Made by a program: the position numbers and the translations under genes
Notes under the pieces: model-generated
What the model saw: only the letters and a program-made list of their open reading frames with translations
What the model was told of the DNA's origin: nothing
Databases searched by the model: none
Source: Deltaproteobacteria bacterium CG11_big_fil_rev_8_21_14_0_20_49_13
Lineage (GTDB): Bacteria; UBA10199; GCA-002796325; 1-14-0-20-49-13
Direction of reading: 5' to 3'
Assembly: GCA_002796305.1 (NCBI GenBank)
Contig: PCWZ01000059.1
Location: 2,820 to 38,195, forward strand
DNA length: 35,376 bases
In this document: positions 8,982 to 16,037 of the stretch, one piece after another
Position numbering within the stretch: the first letter of the stretch is position 1
Layout of the letters: each line of letters opens with the position of its first letter

Positions 8982-9583
8982 AAAGTTCCTTTCACAAATT
9001 TAACAAACTTCGGGTTCCTGTATCTTTTAAGATATGCAATTAACTTTTTCTTGTTGAACTTTTCAATGCTCACATCCTTTAACGGATCTATCAGAAAAGA
9101 AGCCCCTTTGACGTAGAAATAGAGCATGTCAATATATGCCTTTTCAGAGTCTGCAAGGTTTGTTCCGCTGGCAAGCTTTGAAAAACCAAAGAAAAGATCC
9201 GGTGAAATGGAATAAAAATGGATAGCGCCGGACGGCGTTTTGACCGTCCTTTTTTTGCCTGTATAAATAACCGAGAGCGACCGTTGCGGAACGGATCCGG
9301 TCAGCCCTGCCCTTGCCAGCGCCGAATCCATCGAAACGTAAGAGTTCTCACTAATGCGAGACGACAATGTCCAAAGATCGCAATTCTTTGTAACATAGAG
9401 CCCCTTTAGAACGCGAGAAACGATACCGGCTTCGACAATATTTTTCATCATTCTCTGATTAACGAGGTCATTTCCCCCGGCTATCATGCTGGAAAGCTCG
9501 GCCGCGGAGAAGATGCCTCCCATCTGCGGGGCAAACCCCATAATACTTTCAACGACCACAGCTAATTTGACGCCTGATTTCAT
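8978..9583 (-). CDS. AbiEi-like antitoxin, transcriptional autoregulator
   Basis: This 201-residue protein precedes the AbiEii-like gene in the usual antitoxin-toxin order. Residues 20-70 form a probable winged helix (FSAAELSSMI, then QRMMKNIVEAGIVSRVLKGLYVTK), the DNA-binding part of AbiEi antitoxins. The middle (SYVSMDSALARAGLTG followed by VIYTGKKRTVKT) matches the layout of the antitoxin's C-terminal domain. The promoter holds a long palindrome (9592-9616), expected for an AbiEi operator. There is no Shine-Dalgarno, and a TATTAT box lies 9 nt before the ATG, so the message may be leaderless. The assignment rests on domain layout, gene order and the operator; sequence divergence is high. 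Confidence 0.7.
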   Translation of the reverse strand: MKSGVKLAVVVESIMGFAPQMGGIFSAAELSSMIAGGNDLVNQRMMKNIVEAGIVSRVLKGLYVTKNCDLWTLSSRISENSYVSMDSALARAGLTGSVPQRSLSVIYTGKKRTVKTPSGAIHFYSISPDLFFGFSKLASGTNLADSEKAYIDMLYFYVKGASFLIDPLKDVSIEKFNKKKLIAYLKRYRNPKFVKFVKGTL

Positions 9584-9591
9584 AATAGATA

Positions 9592-9616
9592 TATAATATC
9601 AGAATATGATATTATA
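9592..9616 (-). promoter_or_regulatory. palindromic operator overlapping the AbiE promoter
   Basis: TATAATATCA (9592-9601) and TGATATTATA (9607-9616) are perfect inverted 10-bp arms around a 5-nt centre. On the minus strand TTGCCT (9622-9617) could be the -35 box and TATTAT (9598-9593) the -10 box, with an 18-nt spacer, so the palindrome fills the promoter core. Binding there would block RNA polymerase, consistent with negative autoregulation known for AbiEi. Confidence 0.65.
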
Positions 9617-9640
9617 AGGCAAGTTTAAAATTAGGAGGGC

Positions 9641-10621
9641 CTAACTCTTTAAATGGCCGTGCTCGCGCATCCATTCGATGGCGTTTTCAATTGATTGGCT
9701 CAAGGGTTTGAACTGCATTCCCAGCTCTCTCTTTGCCTTTTCGTTGGAATAGAATAGCTCGTGTTCGGTGAACTTTGCCATCTGTATGGTAACGAATGGT
9801 CTTTTGCCGGTAACGAAAGAGACCGCCGAAGCAATGTAGGCCAGCAAGTATATAATGAATGAGGGGATCTTTATCTTAGGCTTAGGCCGGTTCATAAGGG
9901 CGCCAATGAGAGCACTCTGCTCTTTAAATGTTCGGTTCTCGTTGGCGAGAATATAGCGTTCGCCTTTTCGCCCGTGCTTCCATGCCCGAACATGTCCCTC
10001 CACAACGTCGTCAATATCGACCGTTGCTATTCCGCCACCGACATAGAATATGTGCGACCATACCTTGCCGCCGTAAAGATGTCCGTGAAAGCGGCGCCGA
10101 TCGCCCGGGCCGAAGACCGCCGCGGGATTGACGATGACGGCATCGAGCCCTTCTGCCACGCCCCTTTGCACCTCGAGTTCGGCCATATGCTTGGTGTCGC
10201 AGTAGTTTATCTTGTAGGGTTCAAGGTTGTATTCCGTAGTTTCGTCGGCCAAACCCTTTTCGTTGAAACCAATGGCGACAACGGAGCTAGTACAGATGAG
10301 CCTTTTAACTTTGTGGGTAAGAGAGGCGTCCACTATGTTCTTTGTCCCCATCACGTTCACCTTGAACTGATGATCGTTGAGCTTGTCCCAGTAAGCAACC
10401 TCTGCCGCGGCGTGAAAAACGACGTCGCACCCCTCTACCGCCCTTAGAACGTCATCCTCGTTGGTGATATCGCCTATGAAATCTTCGAACTTTATGTTTT
10501 TGACGGACCCAAGCGGAGAGCCGGGCCTTCGAAAGACCCTTATGTCGTCGACTTCCGCGGCAAGATGCGCAAGAAGCCTTGCCCCGATAAAACCTGTTGC
10601 GCCGGTGAGTAGAATTCGCAT
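9641..10621 (-). CDS. NAD(P)-dependent sugar epimerase/reductase, extended SDR family
   Basis: This 326-residue extended short-chain dehydrogenase has the N-terminal Rossmann motif TGATGFIG (about residues 6-13), a DIT acidic residue after beta-3, the VVFHAAA segment, and the active-site pair Y-x-x-x-K in INYCDTKHMAE (about 141-145). It resembles dihydroflavonol-4-reductase-like proteins and HpnA-type epimerases. No hopanoid genes are nearby, so the substrate is open. A hydrophobic stretch near 245-265 (PSFIIYLLAYIASAVSFV) could touch the membrane. An AAGGA motif 5 nt upstream supports the start. The gene stands alone between the AbiE pair and a repeat. Confidence 0.85.
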   Translation of the reverse strand: MRILLTGATGFIGARLLAHLAAEVDDIRVFRRPGSPLGSVKNIKFEDFIGDITNEDDVLRAVEGCDVVFHAAAEVAYWDKLNDHQFKVNVMGTKNIVDASLTHKVKRLICTSSVVAIGFNEKGLADETTEYNLEPYKINYCDTKHMAELEVQRGVAEGLDAVIVNPAAVFGPGDRRRFHGHLYGGKVWSHIFYVGGGIATVDIDDVVEGHVRAWKHGRKGERYILANENRTFKEQSALIGALMNRPKPKIKIPSFIIYLLAYIASAVSFVTGKRPFVTIQMAKFTEHELFYSNEKAKRELGMQFKPLSQSIENAIEWMREHGHLKS

Positions 10622-10632
10622 ATTATCCTTGC

Positions 10633-10727
10633 CATCCTGAGCGATAGCGAAGGATCTCGATCGCCAACACGGGGGGATCCTTCGCCGGCTTCTTTTCTTG
10701 ACAAGCTCGAAACGGGCTCAGGATGAC
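10633..10727. repeat. nested palindrome, CATCCTGAGC family
   Basis: CATCCTGAGC (10633-10642) and GCTCAGGATG (10716-10725) are perfect outer arms. GCGAAGGATC (10647-10656) and GATCCTTCGC (10676-10685) are perfect inner arms. The element fills nearly the whole spacer between two divergent genes, ends 9 bp before the RluA-like start, and must carry or interrupt both promoters. Confidence 0.8.
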
Positions 10728-10735
10728 ATATTACC

Positions 10736-11455
10736 ATGATGCATATCAACATAATTTTTGAGGACGACTGTTTGGCCGTTGTGGAAAAACCGGCGGGGTT
10801 GCCGGTCTACCCAGCTAAAAATGCAAATTACAAACCACAAATTATAAATTGCAAAACATTGTCAGAAATAGTGGAGTGTAAATGGCATGGTTCAGAACCT
10901 GCCCACAGACTCGATAATGATACGAGCGGGATCATGCTTATTGCAAAGACGAAGGAAGCGTTCGAGGCGCTACGCAAGCAATTTGATGACGGGACCGTTC
11001 ACAAAGAATATATGGCTCTTGTGCTTGGAGAGACGCCGGCCGAAGGAACGATCGATACGCCTGTGATACATGACCCAAAGAGCAAGAAGAGGATGAAAGT
11101 GGCGGAAAAGCTGATAAAAAGTGGTTCAAAAATGATTCAGGGCGGTCAAGAGGCGCGCACAGAATTTAAGCTCGTGAAAAAATATCTTGGCGGGAGATTT
11201 TCGCTGCTTCGGGTAACCATCAAGACCGGCGTCAGGCATCAAATAAGGGTTCACCTCGCATCTATCGGTCACCCTCTTGTCGGCGACAGGCTTTATCAGA
11301 ACGGGCGTCAGCGCGAACGCGATGACAAAGATATCACCAGGCAGTTCCTTCACGCCTCGCACCTGGGCTTCAAACATCCAAAGAACGGTAAATGGATGGA
11401 CCTTTCTTCTCAACTTCCTCCCGAACTTGATAATGCTTTGACAAAGATTGGATAA
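10736..11455 (+). CDS. RluA-family RNA pseudouridine synthase with in-frame repeat
   Basis: RluA-type enzymes isomerise uridine to pseudouridine in rRNA or tRNA. The catalytic motif is HRLDNDTSGIMLIAK (Asp in HRLD, near residue 62), and RVTIKTGVRHQIRVHLASIGHPLVGDRLY is the conserved C-terminal signature. The 239 residues include no S4 domain, placing it with short RluA-like proteins; the target RNA cannot be assigned. Codons 28-41 (10817-10858) are six degenerate 7-bp repeats of the CAAATTA type, encoding a segment rich in Asn, Lys and Ile just after GLPVYPA, where the family has a short loop. ATG at 10736 is used here; ATG 10739 is equally possible. Confidence 0.88.
   Translation: MMHINIIFEDDCLAVVEKPAGLPVYPAKNANYKPQIINCKTLSEIVECKWHGSEPAHRLDNDTSGIMLIAKTKEAFEALRKQFDDGTVHKEYMALVLGETPAEGTIDTPVIHDPKSKKRMKVAEKLIKSGSKMIQGGQEARTEFKLVKKYLGGRFSLLRVTIKTGVRHQIRVHLASIGHPLVGDRLYQNGRQRERDDKDITRQFLHASHLGFKHPKNGKWMDLSSQLPPELDNALTKIG
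10817..10858 (+). repeat. heptamer array (CAAATTA type) inside the RluA-like gene
   Basis: Six successive 7-mers: AAAAATG, CAAATTA, CAAACCA, CAAATTA, TAAATTG, CAAAACA. The total of 42 bp keeps the reading frame. It is much richer in A/T than the surrounding gene. Confidence 0.7.
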
Positions 11456-11472
11456 TTATACTACGCTCATCT

Positions 11473-11522
11473 TGAGCTTGTCGAAGAACGGGCGGTTGTC
11501 CGTTCATGGTTCGACAGGCTCA
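11473..11522. repeat. TGAGCTTGTCGAA inverted repeat
   Basis: TGAGCTTGTCGAA (11473-11485) faces TTCGACAGGCTCA (11510-11522), matching in 12 of 13 positions. The same pair occurs at 35308-35373. It fills the spacer before the DUF3047 gene and leaves no Shine-Dalgarno ahead of the start codon at 11541. Confidence 0.8.
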
Positions 11523-11540
11523 CCACGAACGAAACTTTCT

Positions 11541-12215
11541 ATGAGAAAAATATCTTTTCTTCTCTCATGCTTCATGCTTCCTGCCTCCTGCTTCCTTCTT
11601 CTGGCCTCTTCTGCCTTTGCCCTGACCGTCGACAACTTTGAGCAGTATGAAACGGGCAAGTTTCCTTCCAGCTGGAGAACGTGGCCATTTCAGCGCGGCA
11701 AGGCGATGGAGGTCTACAAGGTTGAAGGGGAGAACGGCAACAAGTTCCTTCATGCGTTCGACGACAAGGACGTTTCGGTTCAGACCCTGCGCGATTTCTA
11801 CTGGAAGGTGAACAGTTACCCGGTCCTTTCATGGCGCTGGAGGGCACGCGAGCTCCCCAAAGGCGCTAACGAGCTTAACAATGACCTTAACGACAGCGCC
11901 TGCGGCGTCTATGTGGTCCTTTCAAAGGCTCGCCAGATGATGCTTAAATACGCTTGGTCAACAACCGCGCCAAAGGGGTCGTTTCGCGAAAAGGTAAAGG
12001 ATAAGGCCTACATTATAATAGCGGAGTCGGGTCCGAAGAACCTTAACAAATGGCAGACGGTGAGAATAAACGTCCTTGATGAGTATAAGAAGTATTTTAA
12101 AGAGAAGCTCGACAAAAACCCCGTGGCCGTTGCGATACTGACCGACGGAAACGCGGTACATTCCGCCGCGTCATGCGACTACGACGATTTTAAGATAGGG
12201 GAGGCCTCCAAGTGA
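11541..12215 (+). CDS. DUF3047 exported protein
   Basis: This is a predicted periplasmic protein of the DUF3047 family, whose function is unknown. From the ATG at 11541 it has 224 residues and starts with a signal peptide: MRKISF, a hydrophobic core and ASSAFA-LT as a likely cleavage site near residue 26. The mature part shows family features: VDNFEQYETGKFPSSW, VLSWRWRARELPKG and CGVYVVLS, then DEYKKYFKE and a final beta-rich stretch. The frame is open back to 11448, but that extension is the TGAGCTTGTCGAA repeat and is unlikely to be translated. The core of the signal peptide is itself made of 7-bp repeats. The stop overlaps the next gene's GTG start by 4 bp. Confidence 0.85.
   Translation: MRKISFLLSCFMLPASCFLLLASSAFALTVDNFEQYETGKFPSSWRTWPFQRGKAMEVYKVEGENGNKFLHAFDDKDVSVQTLRDFYWKVNSYPVLSWRWRARELPKGANELNNDLNDSACGVYVVLSKARQMMLKYAWSTTAPKGSFREKVKDKAYIIIAESGPKNLNKWQTVRINVLDEYKKYFKEKLDKNPVAVAILTDGNAVHSAASCDYDDFKIGEASK
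11566..11600 (+). repeat. heptamer array (CCTGCTT type) encoding a signal-peptide core
   Basis: Consecutive units CATGCTT, CATGCTT, CCTGCCT, CCTGCTT and CCTTCTT supply the CFMLPASCFLL part of the hydrophobic core. Units of the same type, CCTGCTT and CCTGCCT, recur inside gpmI at 24668-24695. Confidence 0.7.
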
Positions 12216-13024
12216 AGATGTTCATTTCACTGATCATCACGGCCCTGTTCGTATCTTTTGCATGGGAAATCCCTGCGGCCTCCGCCGCAAAGTCCACGGG
12301 AAGCATAACCACACAGACCAAGGCGGCGACATCCACAAAACCTCGAAAAAAACATAAAAGAAAATTCAAGAAATATGTGGCCCCCTCACAAGATGACCTT
12401 CATATAGAATCCATTCCGCTTTCGCTCCGCATTTCGGACGAGGTGGCGGCGGCGGTCGCCAAGAACGATATTGACGACGCGATAAGGCTTATAAGGACCG
12501 AACCGCCGTCATCAAGGGCCCTGACTTTCCTTAAGAGCATGGAGTCGATAGAGGATTTTAAAAAGGACAAGAAAGTGCCGAAGGTGGAGAGAAACCTCTT
12601 CTACAGGAACTTGGGCATTTCTTACCATAACCTCTTTCTCTTCCTGAAAAGAAAAGGCATGGAAAATCCGGACCTTTATAAAAATGCGATAAAGTATTAC
12701 AAAAAATCCCTCAAAACTCTCTCGCCATCCGAAAAGACCGACGGATGGATACTTATAGCAGAGATCACGGCCCAGAACGGCGGGACAGGCGAGGCAAAGA
12801 AGATATTCGAAAAGCTCGATCTGGAGACGGTGAACGACTCCCCGCATTCGCTGGAAAACATCGCCGCCTACTACGCGGCTATTGGCGAGAAGAAAATGGC
12901 TATTGAGACCCTAAAAAGGGCCATTGTGCTAGACCCCGAAGGGATAACGATATGGCTCTCTATTGGTGACGATTTTCTGCCCATCGAAAACGAGCCCGAA
13001 TTCAAAGAGCTTAAGAAGAAATAG
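12212..13024 (+). CDS. exported TPR-like protein
   Basis: This 270-residue protein has a signal peptide (ISLIITALFVSFAW, cleavage near AASA-A about residue 25), a basic Lys/Thr-rich linker at about 30-60 (STKPRKKHKRKFKK), and tetratricopeptide-like helices in the second half (LGISYHNLFLFLKRKG, NAIKYYKKSLKTLSPSE, IAAYYAAIGEKKMAIETLKRAIVLDP). The last of these is a clear TPR followed by the capping pattern often seen at TPR ends. It is translationally coupled to the DUF3047 gene through a GTGA overlap; ATG 12218 is an alternative start. The partner and function are unknown, but co-expression with an exported DUF3047 protein suggests an envelope role. Confidence 0.8.
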   Translation: MKMFISLIITALFVSFAWEIPAASAAKSTGSITTQTKAATSTKPRKKHKRKFKKYVAPSQDDLHIESIPLSLRISDEVAAAVAKNDIDDAIRLIRTEPPSSRALTFLKSMESIEDFKKDKKVPKVERNLFYRNLGISYHNLFLFLKRKGMENPDLYKNAIKYYKKSLKTLSPSEKTDGWILIAEITAQNGGTGEAKKIFEKLDLETVNDSPHSLENIAAYYAAIGEKKMAIETLKRAIVLDPEGITIWLSIGDDFLPIENEPEFKELKKK

Positions 13025-13112
13025 ACATACCTACCCCGAACAATATTCCACCCACAATATGCGATCGCATTTTTCAGGGGGTAATGCCAACGCGTTTCAT
13101 GTCGCGCACAAT

Positions 13113-13145
13113 AAAAAGGCCGAGGCCGTTAAGGAATCGGCCCTT
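13113..13145 (-). terminator. rho-independent terminator of the ferredoxin gene
   Basis: On the minus strand, GGCCGA (13142-13137) pairs with TCGGCC (13123-13118) and is followed by TTTTT (13117-13113). It lies about 23 bp after the ferredoxin stop codon. It also separates this gene from the convergent TPR gene. Confidence 0.7.
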
Positions 13146-13167
13146 CCTGAAATTGCTTGCTCGAGTC

Positions 13168-13401
13168 CTACTGGGCGTCATCGCCTATCGCCTCTACCGG
13201 GCACGCCTCTTTTGAATCCTTGCAAAGCGATTCTTCGGTCGGGTTCGTCGGTTGTTTGCAGACATAAGCGTAACCTGCCGCTTCGCTCTGTCTGAAGTTC
13301 TCCGGAGCGGTATCGCGGCACAGATTGCAGTCTATGCACTGCGTATCGACATAATATTTGCCTGCCACATTCTCCGGAACCTTGTTTGCTTTGTCTGCCA
13401 T
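13168..13401 (-). CDS. [4Fe-4S] ferredoxin
   Basis: This is a 77-residue electron carrier. The cluster ligands are visible as CIDCNLC (C-x2-C-x2-C), followed by RDTAPENF and a distal CPVEAIG, the pattern of a single [4Fe-4S] ferredoxin. Two further Cys (VCKQP and LCKDS) lie between and could make a disulfide or support a second site. Very acidic, as usual for ferredoxins. The frame is open to 13461, but AGGAGGAA lies 6 nt before the ATG at 13401 and fixes that start. A TTGACA box at 13461-13456 is a plausible -35 element. No redox enzyme gene lies next to it, so its partner is unknown. Confidence 0.88.
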   Translation of the reverse strand: MADKANKVPENVAGKYYVDTQCIDCNLCRDTAPENFRQSEAAGYAYVCKQPTNPTEESLCKDSKEACPVEAIGDDAQ

Positions 13402-13465
13402 AAAATTCCTCCTGTTGGATAATTTTAGGGTGTTAAACACTGAATGAGGGCATCTTGTCAAGCCT

Positions 13466-14110
13466 CTATTTTATGCCTCTTTTTATTCCAAATTTCGGGC
13501 ACAGGTCGGCTATTTTACAACCTCCACACAACGGTTTTCTGGCAAAACAGACGCGGCGGCCGTGAAAGATGAGACAGACAGAAAAGTCGTTCCAGTCCTT
13601 TTCGGCCAGGAGATTCATAATGTCGCGTTCTATCTTTTCGGGGTCTGTGTTCTTGGTGAGCCCCATACGAAAGGTCAGGCGCTTCACGTGCGTGTCAACG
13701 ACCACACCGGGGATATCCCATATCTCACCAAGTACAACGTTCGCCGTCTTTCTGCCGACTCCGGGGAGTTCAACGAGAGCCTCAAGCGAGGCCGGAACCT
13801 CGCCCTTATGCTTTCCGACGAGCCCCTTGCAACATCCGATGATGTTCTTTGCCTTTGCCTTGTAAAAACCCGTGGAGCGGATCAGATCTTCAAGTTCCGC
13901 CGGTTTTGCGACGGCAAAGTCACGCGCGTTCTTATATTTGGCGAATAGCGGAGGCGTTACTTTATTCACACGTTCGTCGGTGCACTGGGCGGAAAGTATG
14001 GTGGCAATAAGAAGCTGAAGCGGATCTTTATGCAAAAGCGGTGTCTTGGCACATGGATACTCCTTGCGAAGGGCTTGGAGTATCCGGGAAATGCGTTGTT
14101 TATTTTCCAT
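13466..14110 (-). CDS. nth: endonuclease III
   Basis: This bifunctional DNA glycosylase/AP lyase removes oxidised pyrimidines in base excision repair. The helix-hairpin-helix LPGVGRKTANVV holds the catalytic Lys, and the catalytic Asp follows in GVVVDTHVKRL. Four Cys near the C-terminus (CFARKPLCGGCKIADLC, C-x6-C-x2-C-x5-C) bind the [4Fe-4S] cluster. The 214-residue length is standard. Shine-Dalgarno pairing is weak. It is followed on the same strand by the ferredoxin, whose promoter would lie at the end of nth. Confidence 0.94.
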   Translation of the reverse strand: MENKQRISRILQALRKEYPCAKTPLLHKDPLQLLIATILSAQCTDERVNKVTPPLFAKYKNARDFAVAKPAELEDLIRSTGFYKAKAKNIIGCCKGLVGKHKGEVPASLEALVELPGVGRKTANVVLGEIWDIPGVVVDTHVKRLTFRMGLTKNTDPEKIERDIMNLLAEKDWNDFSVCLIFHGRRVCFARKPLCGGCKIADLCPKFGIKRGIK

Positions 14111-14119
14111 GACAAGACA

Positions 14120-14184
14120 AAGTCAGAGGTCAGAGATCTGAAGTCGGAAAAATCAGACTTCTGACATCAGATATCTGATTTCTG
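14120..14184. repeat. heptamer array (GTCAGAG/ATCTGA type) at the end of polX
   Basis: The array is built of about nine 7-mers: GTCAGAG, GTCAGAG, ATCTGAA, GTCGGAA, AAATCAG, ACTTCTG, ACATCAG, ATATCTG, ATTTCTG. The first part is roughly inverted relative to the last. It spans the nth-polX junction and encodes the last residues (QKSDI) and the stop codon of PolX. Confidence 0.75.
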
Positions 14185-15957
14185 GTTTCTTATCCACTTG
14201 TTCAACTTGTCCAACTCCCACGCGTTCAAAACGTCTTCCTTTGTCCACCAGCCCTTTCTGGCGGAGCCGACACCGAACATCATGTCGAGCATGTTCTCGA
14301 CCGTGTGGGCATCGGGGCATATCGCTATCTTAAGGCCTTTAGACTTTGCATATGGCCCAAGCCGCCAGTCGATATCGAGCCGGTGCGGATTTGCGTTAAG
14401 CTCTATGGCAACGCCGGCGGACGCAGCGGCGTCTATGACTTTATGCATGTCAACTTTATAGGGTTCGCGTGAAAGAAGGAGCCTGCCGGTCGGGTGACCG
14501 AGCATGGTGATGTGAGGATTTGAGACGGCCTTTATGATACGTGCGGTCATCTCATCTTCTGTCATGTTGAACTTGGAATGGACCGAGGCGATGATAAAGT
14601 CGAAGCCCTTTAAGATATCTTCGTCATAGTCAAGCGAACCATCGGGCAAAACGTCCGACTCTATCCCTTTAAGTACAGTGAACCCCTTCATCTTCTTGTT
14701 TATGTTGTCTATCTCTTTCCACTGGCGTTTGAGGTCCGGGGGCTTTAATCCTCCGGCATAGTAGGCGGTCTGGCTGTGATCGCATATTCCAAGATAAGTA
14801 TAGCCCATCTTCTTTGCAAAGTTCGCCAGCTCCTGAATGGTGTTAACCCCATCGCTGTAGTTCGTATGAACGTGAAGGATGCCTTTAATATCCTTTTCTT
14901 CTATTAGCTTTGGGAGCCTTCCCTCTTCCGCCGCCTTTATCTCTCCCATATCCTCGCGAAGTTCGGGCTCTATATATTCAAGGCCCAGTTTTTTAAAGAT
15001 ATCCGCCTCTGTCTTGCAGGGGATAAGCTTGTCATCCCCGCGAAAGCGGGGATCTCCCAAACGCACCGGATTCCCGCTTGCGCGGGAACGACAGGTTTTT
15101 TGGACGCTAAAAAGACCGTATTCGTTCATCTTCATCCCCATATCCTTGGCACGGCCGCGCATGGCGACATTATGCTCCTTGCTTCCGGTAAAATGATGAA
15201 GAGCATAGGGAAACTCTTCGTCGGTAACGACCCGAAGGTCGGCGGAGATACCTGCCTTTAGCATAACGGTCGATTTCGTATCACCCTTTGCCTCTATATT
15301 TTCAACCTCCGGGAGACTCGTGAACATATCCATGATCCCCATGGGTTTATCGGTGCTCACAACGATGTCGATATCTTTTATCACCTCTTTTTTACGGCGC
15401 GAGCTTCCGGCTATCTCTGCACGGATAACGTTCTTATCTTTGGATATCTTATCGAATATATCTAACGCCGCCGTCAGGGCATTGCTGTAAAGATGTTTAC
15501 CCGTGTTCTTTCTGAGACAGGCTATCCCCTGAAGTATCTTTCCCTCGGTCTTTTCTCCCCAGCCTTTGTGTTTTCTCAAGGCACCCGCCCTGCATACAAG
15601 CTCCAGTTGTCCCACATCCTTCACATGCAGCTTTTCATAGAGGAACTTAACCTTCTTGGGGCCAAGGCCCGGGATAGAAAGTATCTCAAAGACCCCCTCC
15701 GGTATCGACTTTCTTACCTTTTCGTATTCGATGATCTTACCCGTGCGATAAAGTTCGGTTATATGATCTGCAAGGTTCTTGCCGATGCCTTTGACTTCTG
15801 TAAGCGTCCCTTTTTCTATCTTTCTATCGATATCATCGAGCGATTCAACGACGCGAGCCGCGTTCTCATAGGCGCGTATCTTGAACGGATTATCGCCCTT
15901 GATCTCGAATACGACCGCCATCTCATCCAGAACGCGCGCTATCTCGTGTTTATCCAT
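14167..15957 (-). CDS. polX: DNA polymerase X with PHP domain, carrying an in-frame palindrome
   Basis: Bacterial PolX is a gap-filling repair polymerase with a C-terminal PHP phosphoesterase that gives 3'-5' exonuclease activity. Seen in order: a helical 8-kDa-like domain (MDKHEIARVLDEMAVVFEIKGDNPFKIRAYENAARVV), a helix-hairpin-helix (LSIPGLGPKK), the palm (AGSSRRKKEVIKDIDIVVS, with the DxD pair), and PHP motifs (LHVHTNYSDGVNT, GICDHSQ, HPTGRLL, ICPDAHT). The frame is open to 16077, but those codons are 7-bp repeats overlapping rlmH, so ATG 15957 is used (596 residues). About 20 residues at 289-309 come from a 62-bp palindrome (15031-15092) between NEYGLF and CKTEADIFKKLGL; this makes the protein longer than usual. 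Confidence 0.92.
   Translation of the reverse strand: MDKHEIARVLDEMAVVFEIKGDNPFKIRAYENAARVVESLDDIDRKIEKGTLTEVKGIGKNLADHITELYRTGKIIEYEKVRKSIPEGVFEILSIPGLGPKKVKFLYEKLHVKDVGQLELVCRAGALRKHKGWGEKTEGKILQGIACLRKNTGKHLYSNALTAALDIFDKISKDKNVIRAEIAGSSRRKKEVIKDIDIVVSTDKPMGIMDMFTSLPEVENIEAKGDTKSTVMLKAGISADLRVVTDEEFPYALHHFTGSKEHNVAMRGRAKDMGMKMNEYGLFSVQKTCRSRASGNPVRLGDPRFRGDDKLIPCKTEADIFKKLGLEYIEPELREDMGEIKAAEEGRLPKLIEEKDIKGILHVHTNYSDGVNTIQELANFAKKMGYTYLGICDHSQTAYYAGGLKPPDLKRQWKEIDNINKKMKGFTVLKGIESDVLPDGSLDYDEDILKGFDFIIASVHSKFNMTEDEMTARIIKAVSNPHITMLGHPTGRLLLSREPYKVDMHKVIDAAASAGVAIELNANPHRLDIDWRLGPYAKSKGLKIAICPDAHTVENMLDMMFGVGSARKGWWTKEDVLNAWELDKLNKWIRNQKSDI
15031..15092. repeat. 62-bp double-hairpin element inside polX
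   Basis: It starts GTCATCCCCGCG and ends CGCGGGAACGAC. The first half folds as CCCCGC-GAAA-GCGGGG and the second as TTCCCGC-TTGC-GCGGGAA. It has the same length and layout as the copies at 21505-21566 and 24417-24478. It is translated in PolX as a segment containing SRASGNP and PRFRGDD. Confidence 0.85.
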
Positions 15958-15972
15958 TCTCCAATGAAGCGA

Positions 15973-16035
15973 AGTCTGAGGTCTGATGTCAGAGGTCTGA
16001 AAAATCTGACGTCTGACTTCCGACATCTGACTTCG
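15973..16035. repeat. heptamer array (AGTCTGA type) between polX and rlmH
   Basis: Nine 7-mers, 63 bp: AGTCTGA, GGTCTGA, TGTCAGA, GGTCTGA, AAAATCT, GACGTCT, GACTTCC, GACATCT, GACTTCG. It separates rlmH from the true polX start and is related to the arrays at 14120, 32118 and 34891. Confidence 0.8.
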
Positions 16036-16037
16036 TT

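Noticed and set aside
9974-10447. A 157-codon open frame opposite the epimerase gene
   Set aside because: It is entirely inside a clear SDR enzyme on the other strand, with no ribosome-binding site.
13059-13070. Terminator at the perfect palindrome ATGCGATCGCAT after the TPR gene
   Set aside because: The 12-bp palindrome has no loop, so its stem would be very short; the following TTTTT alone is weak evidence.
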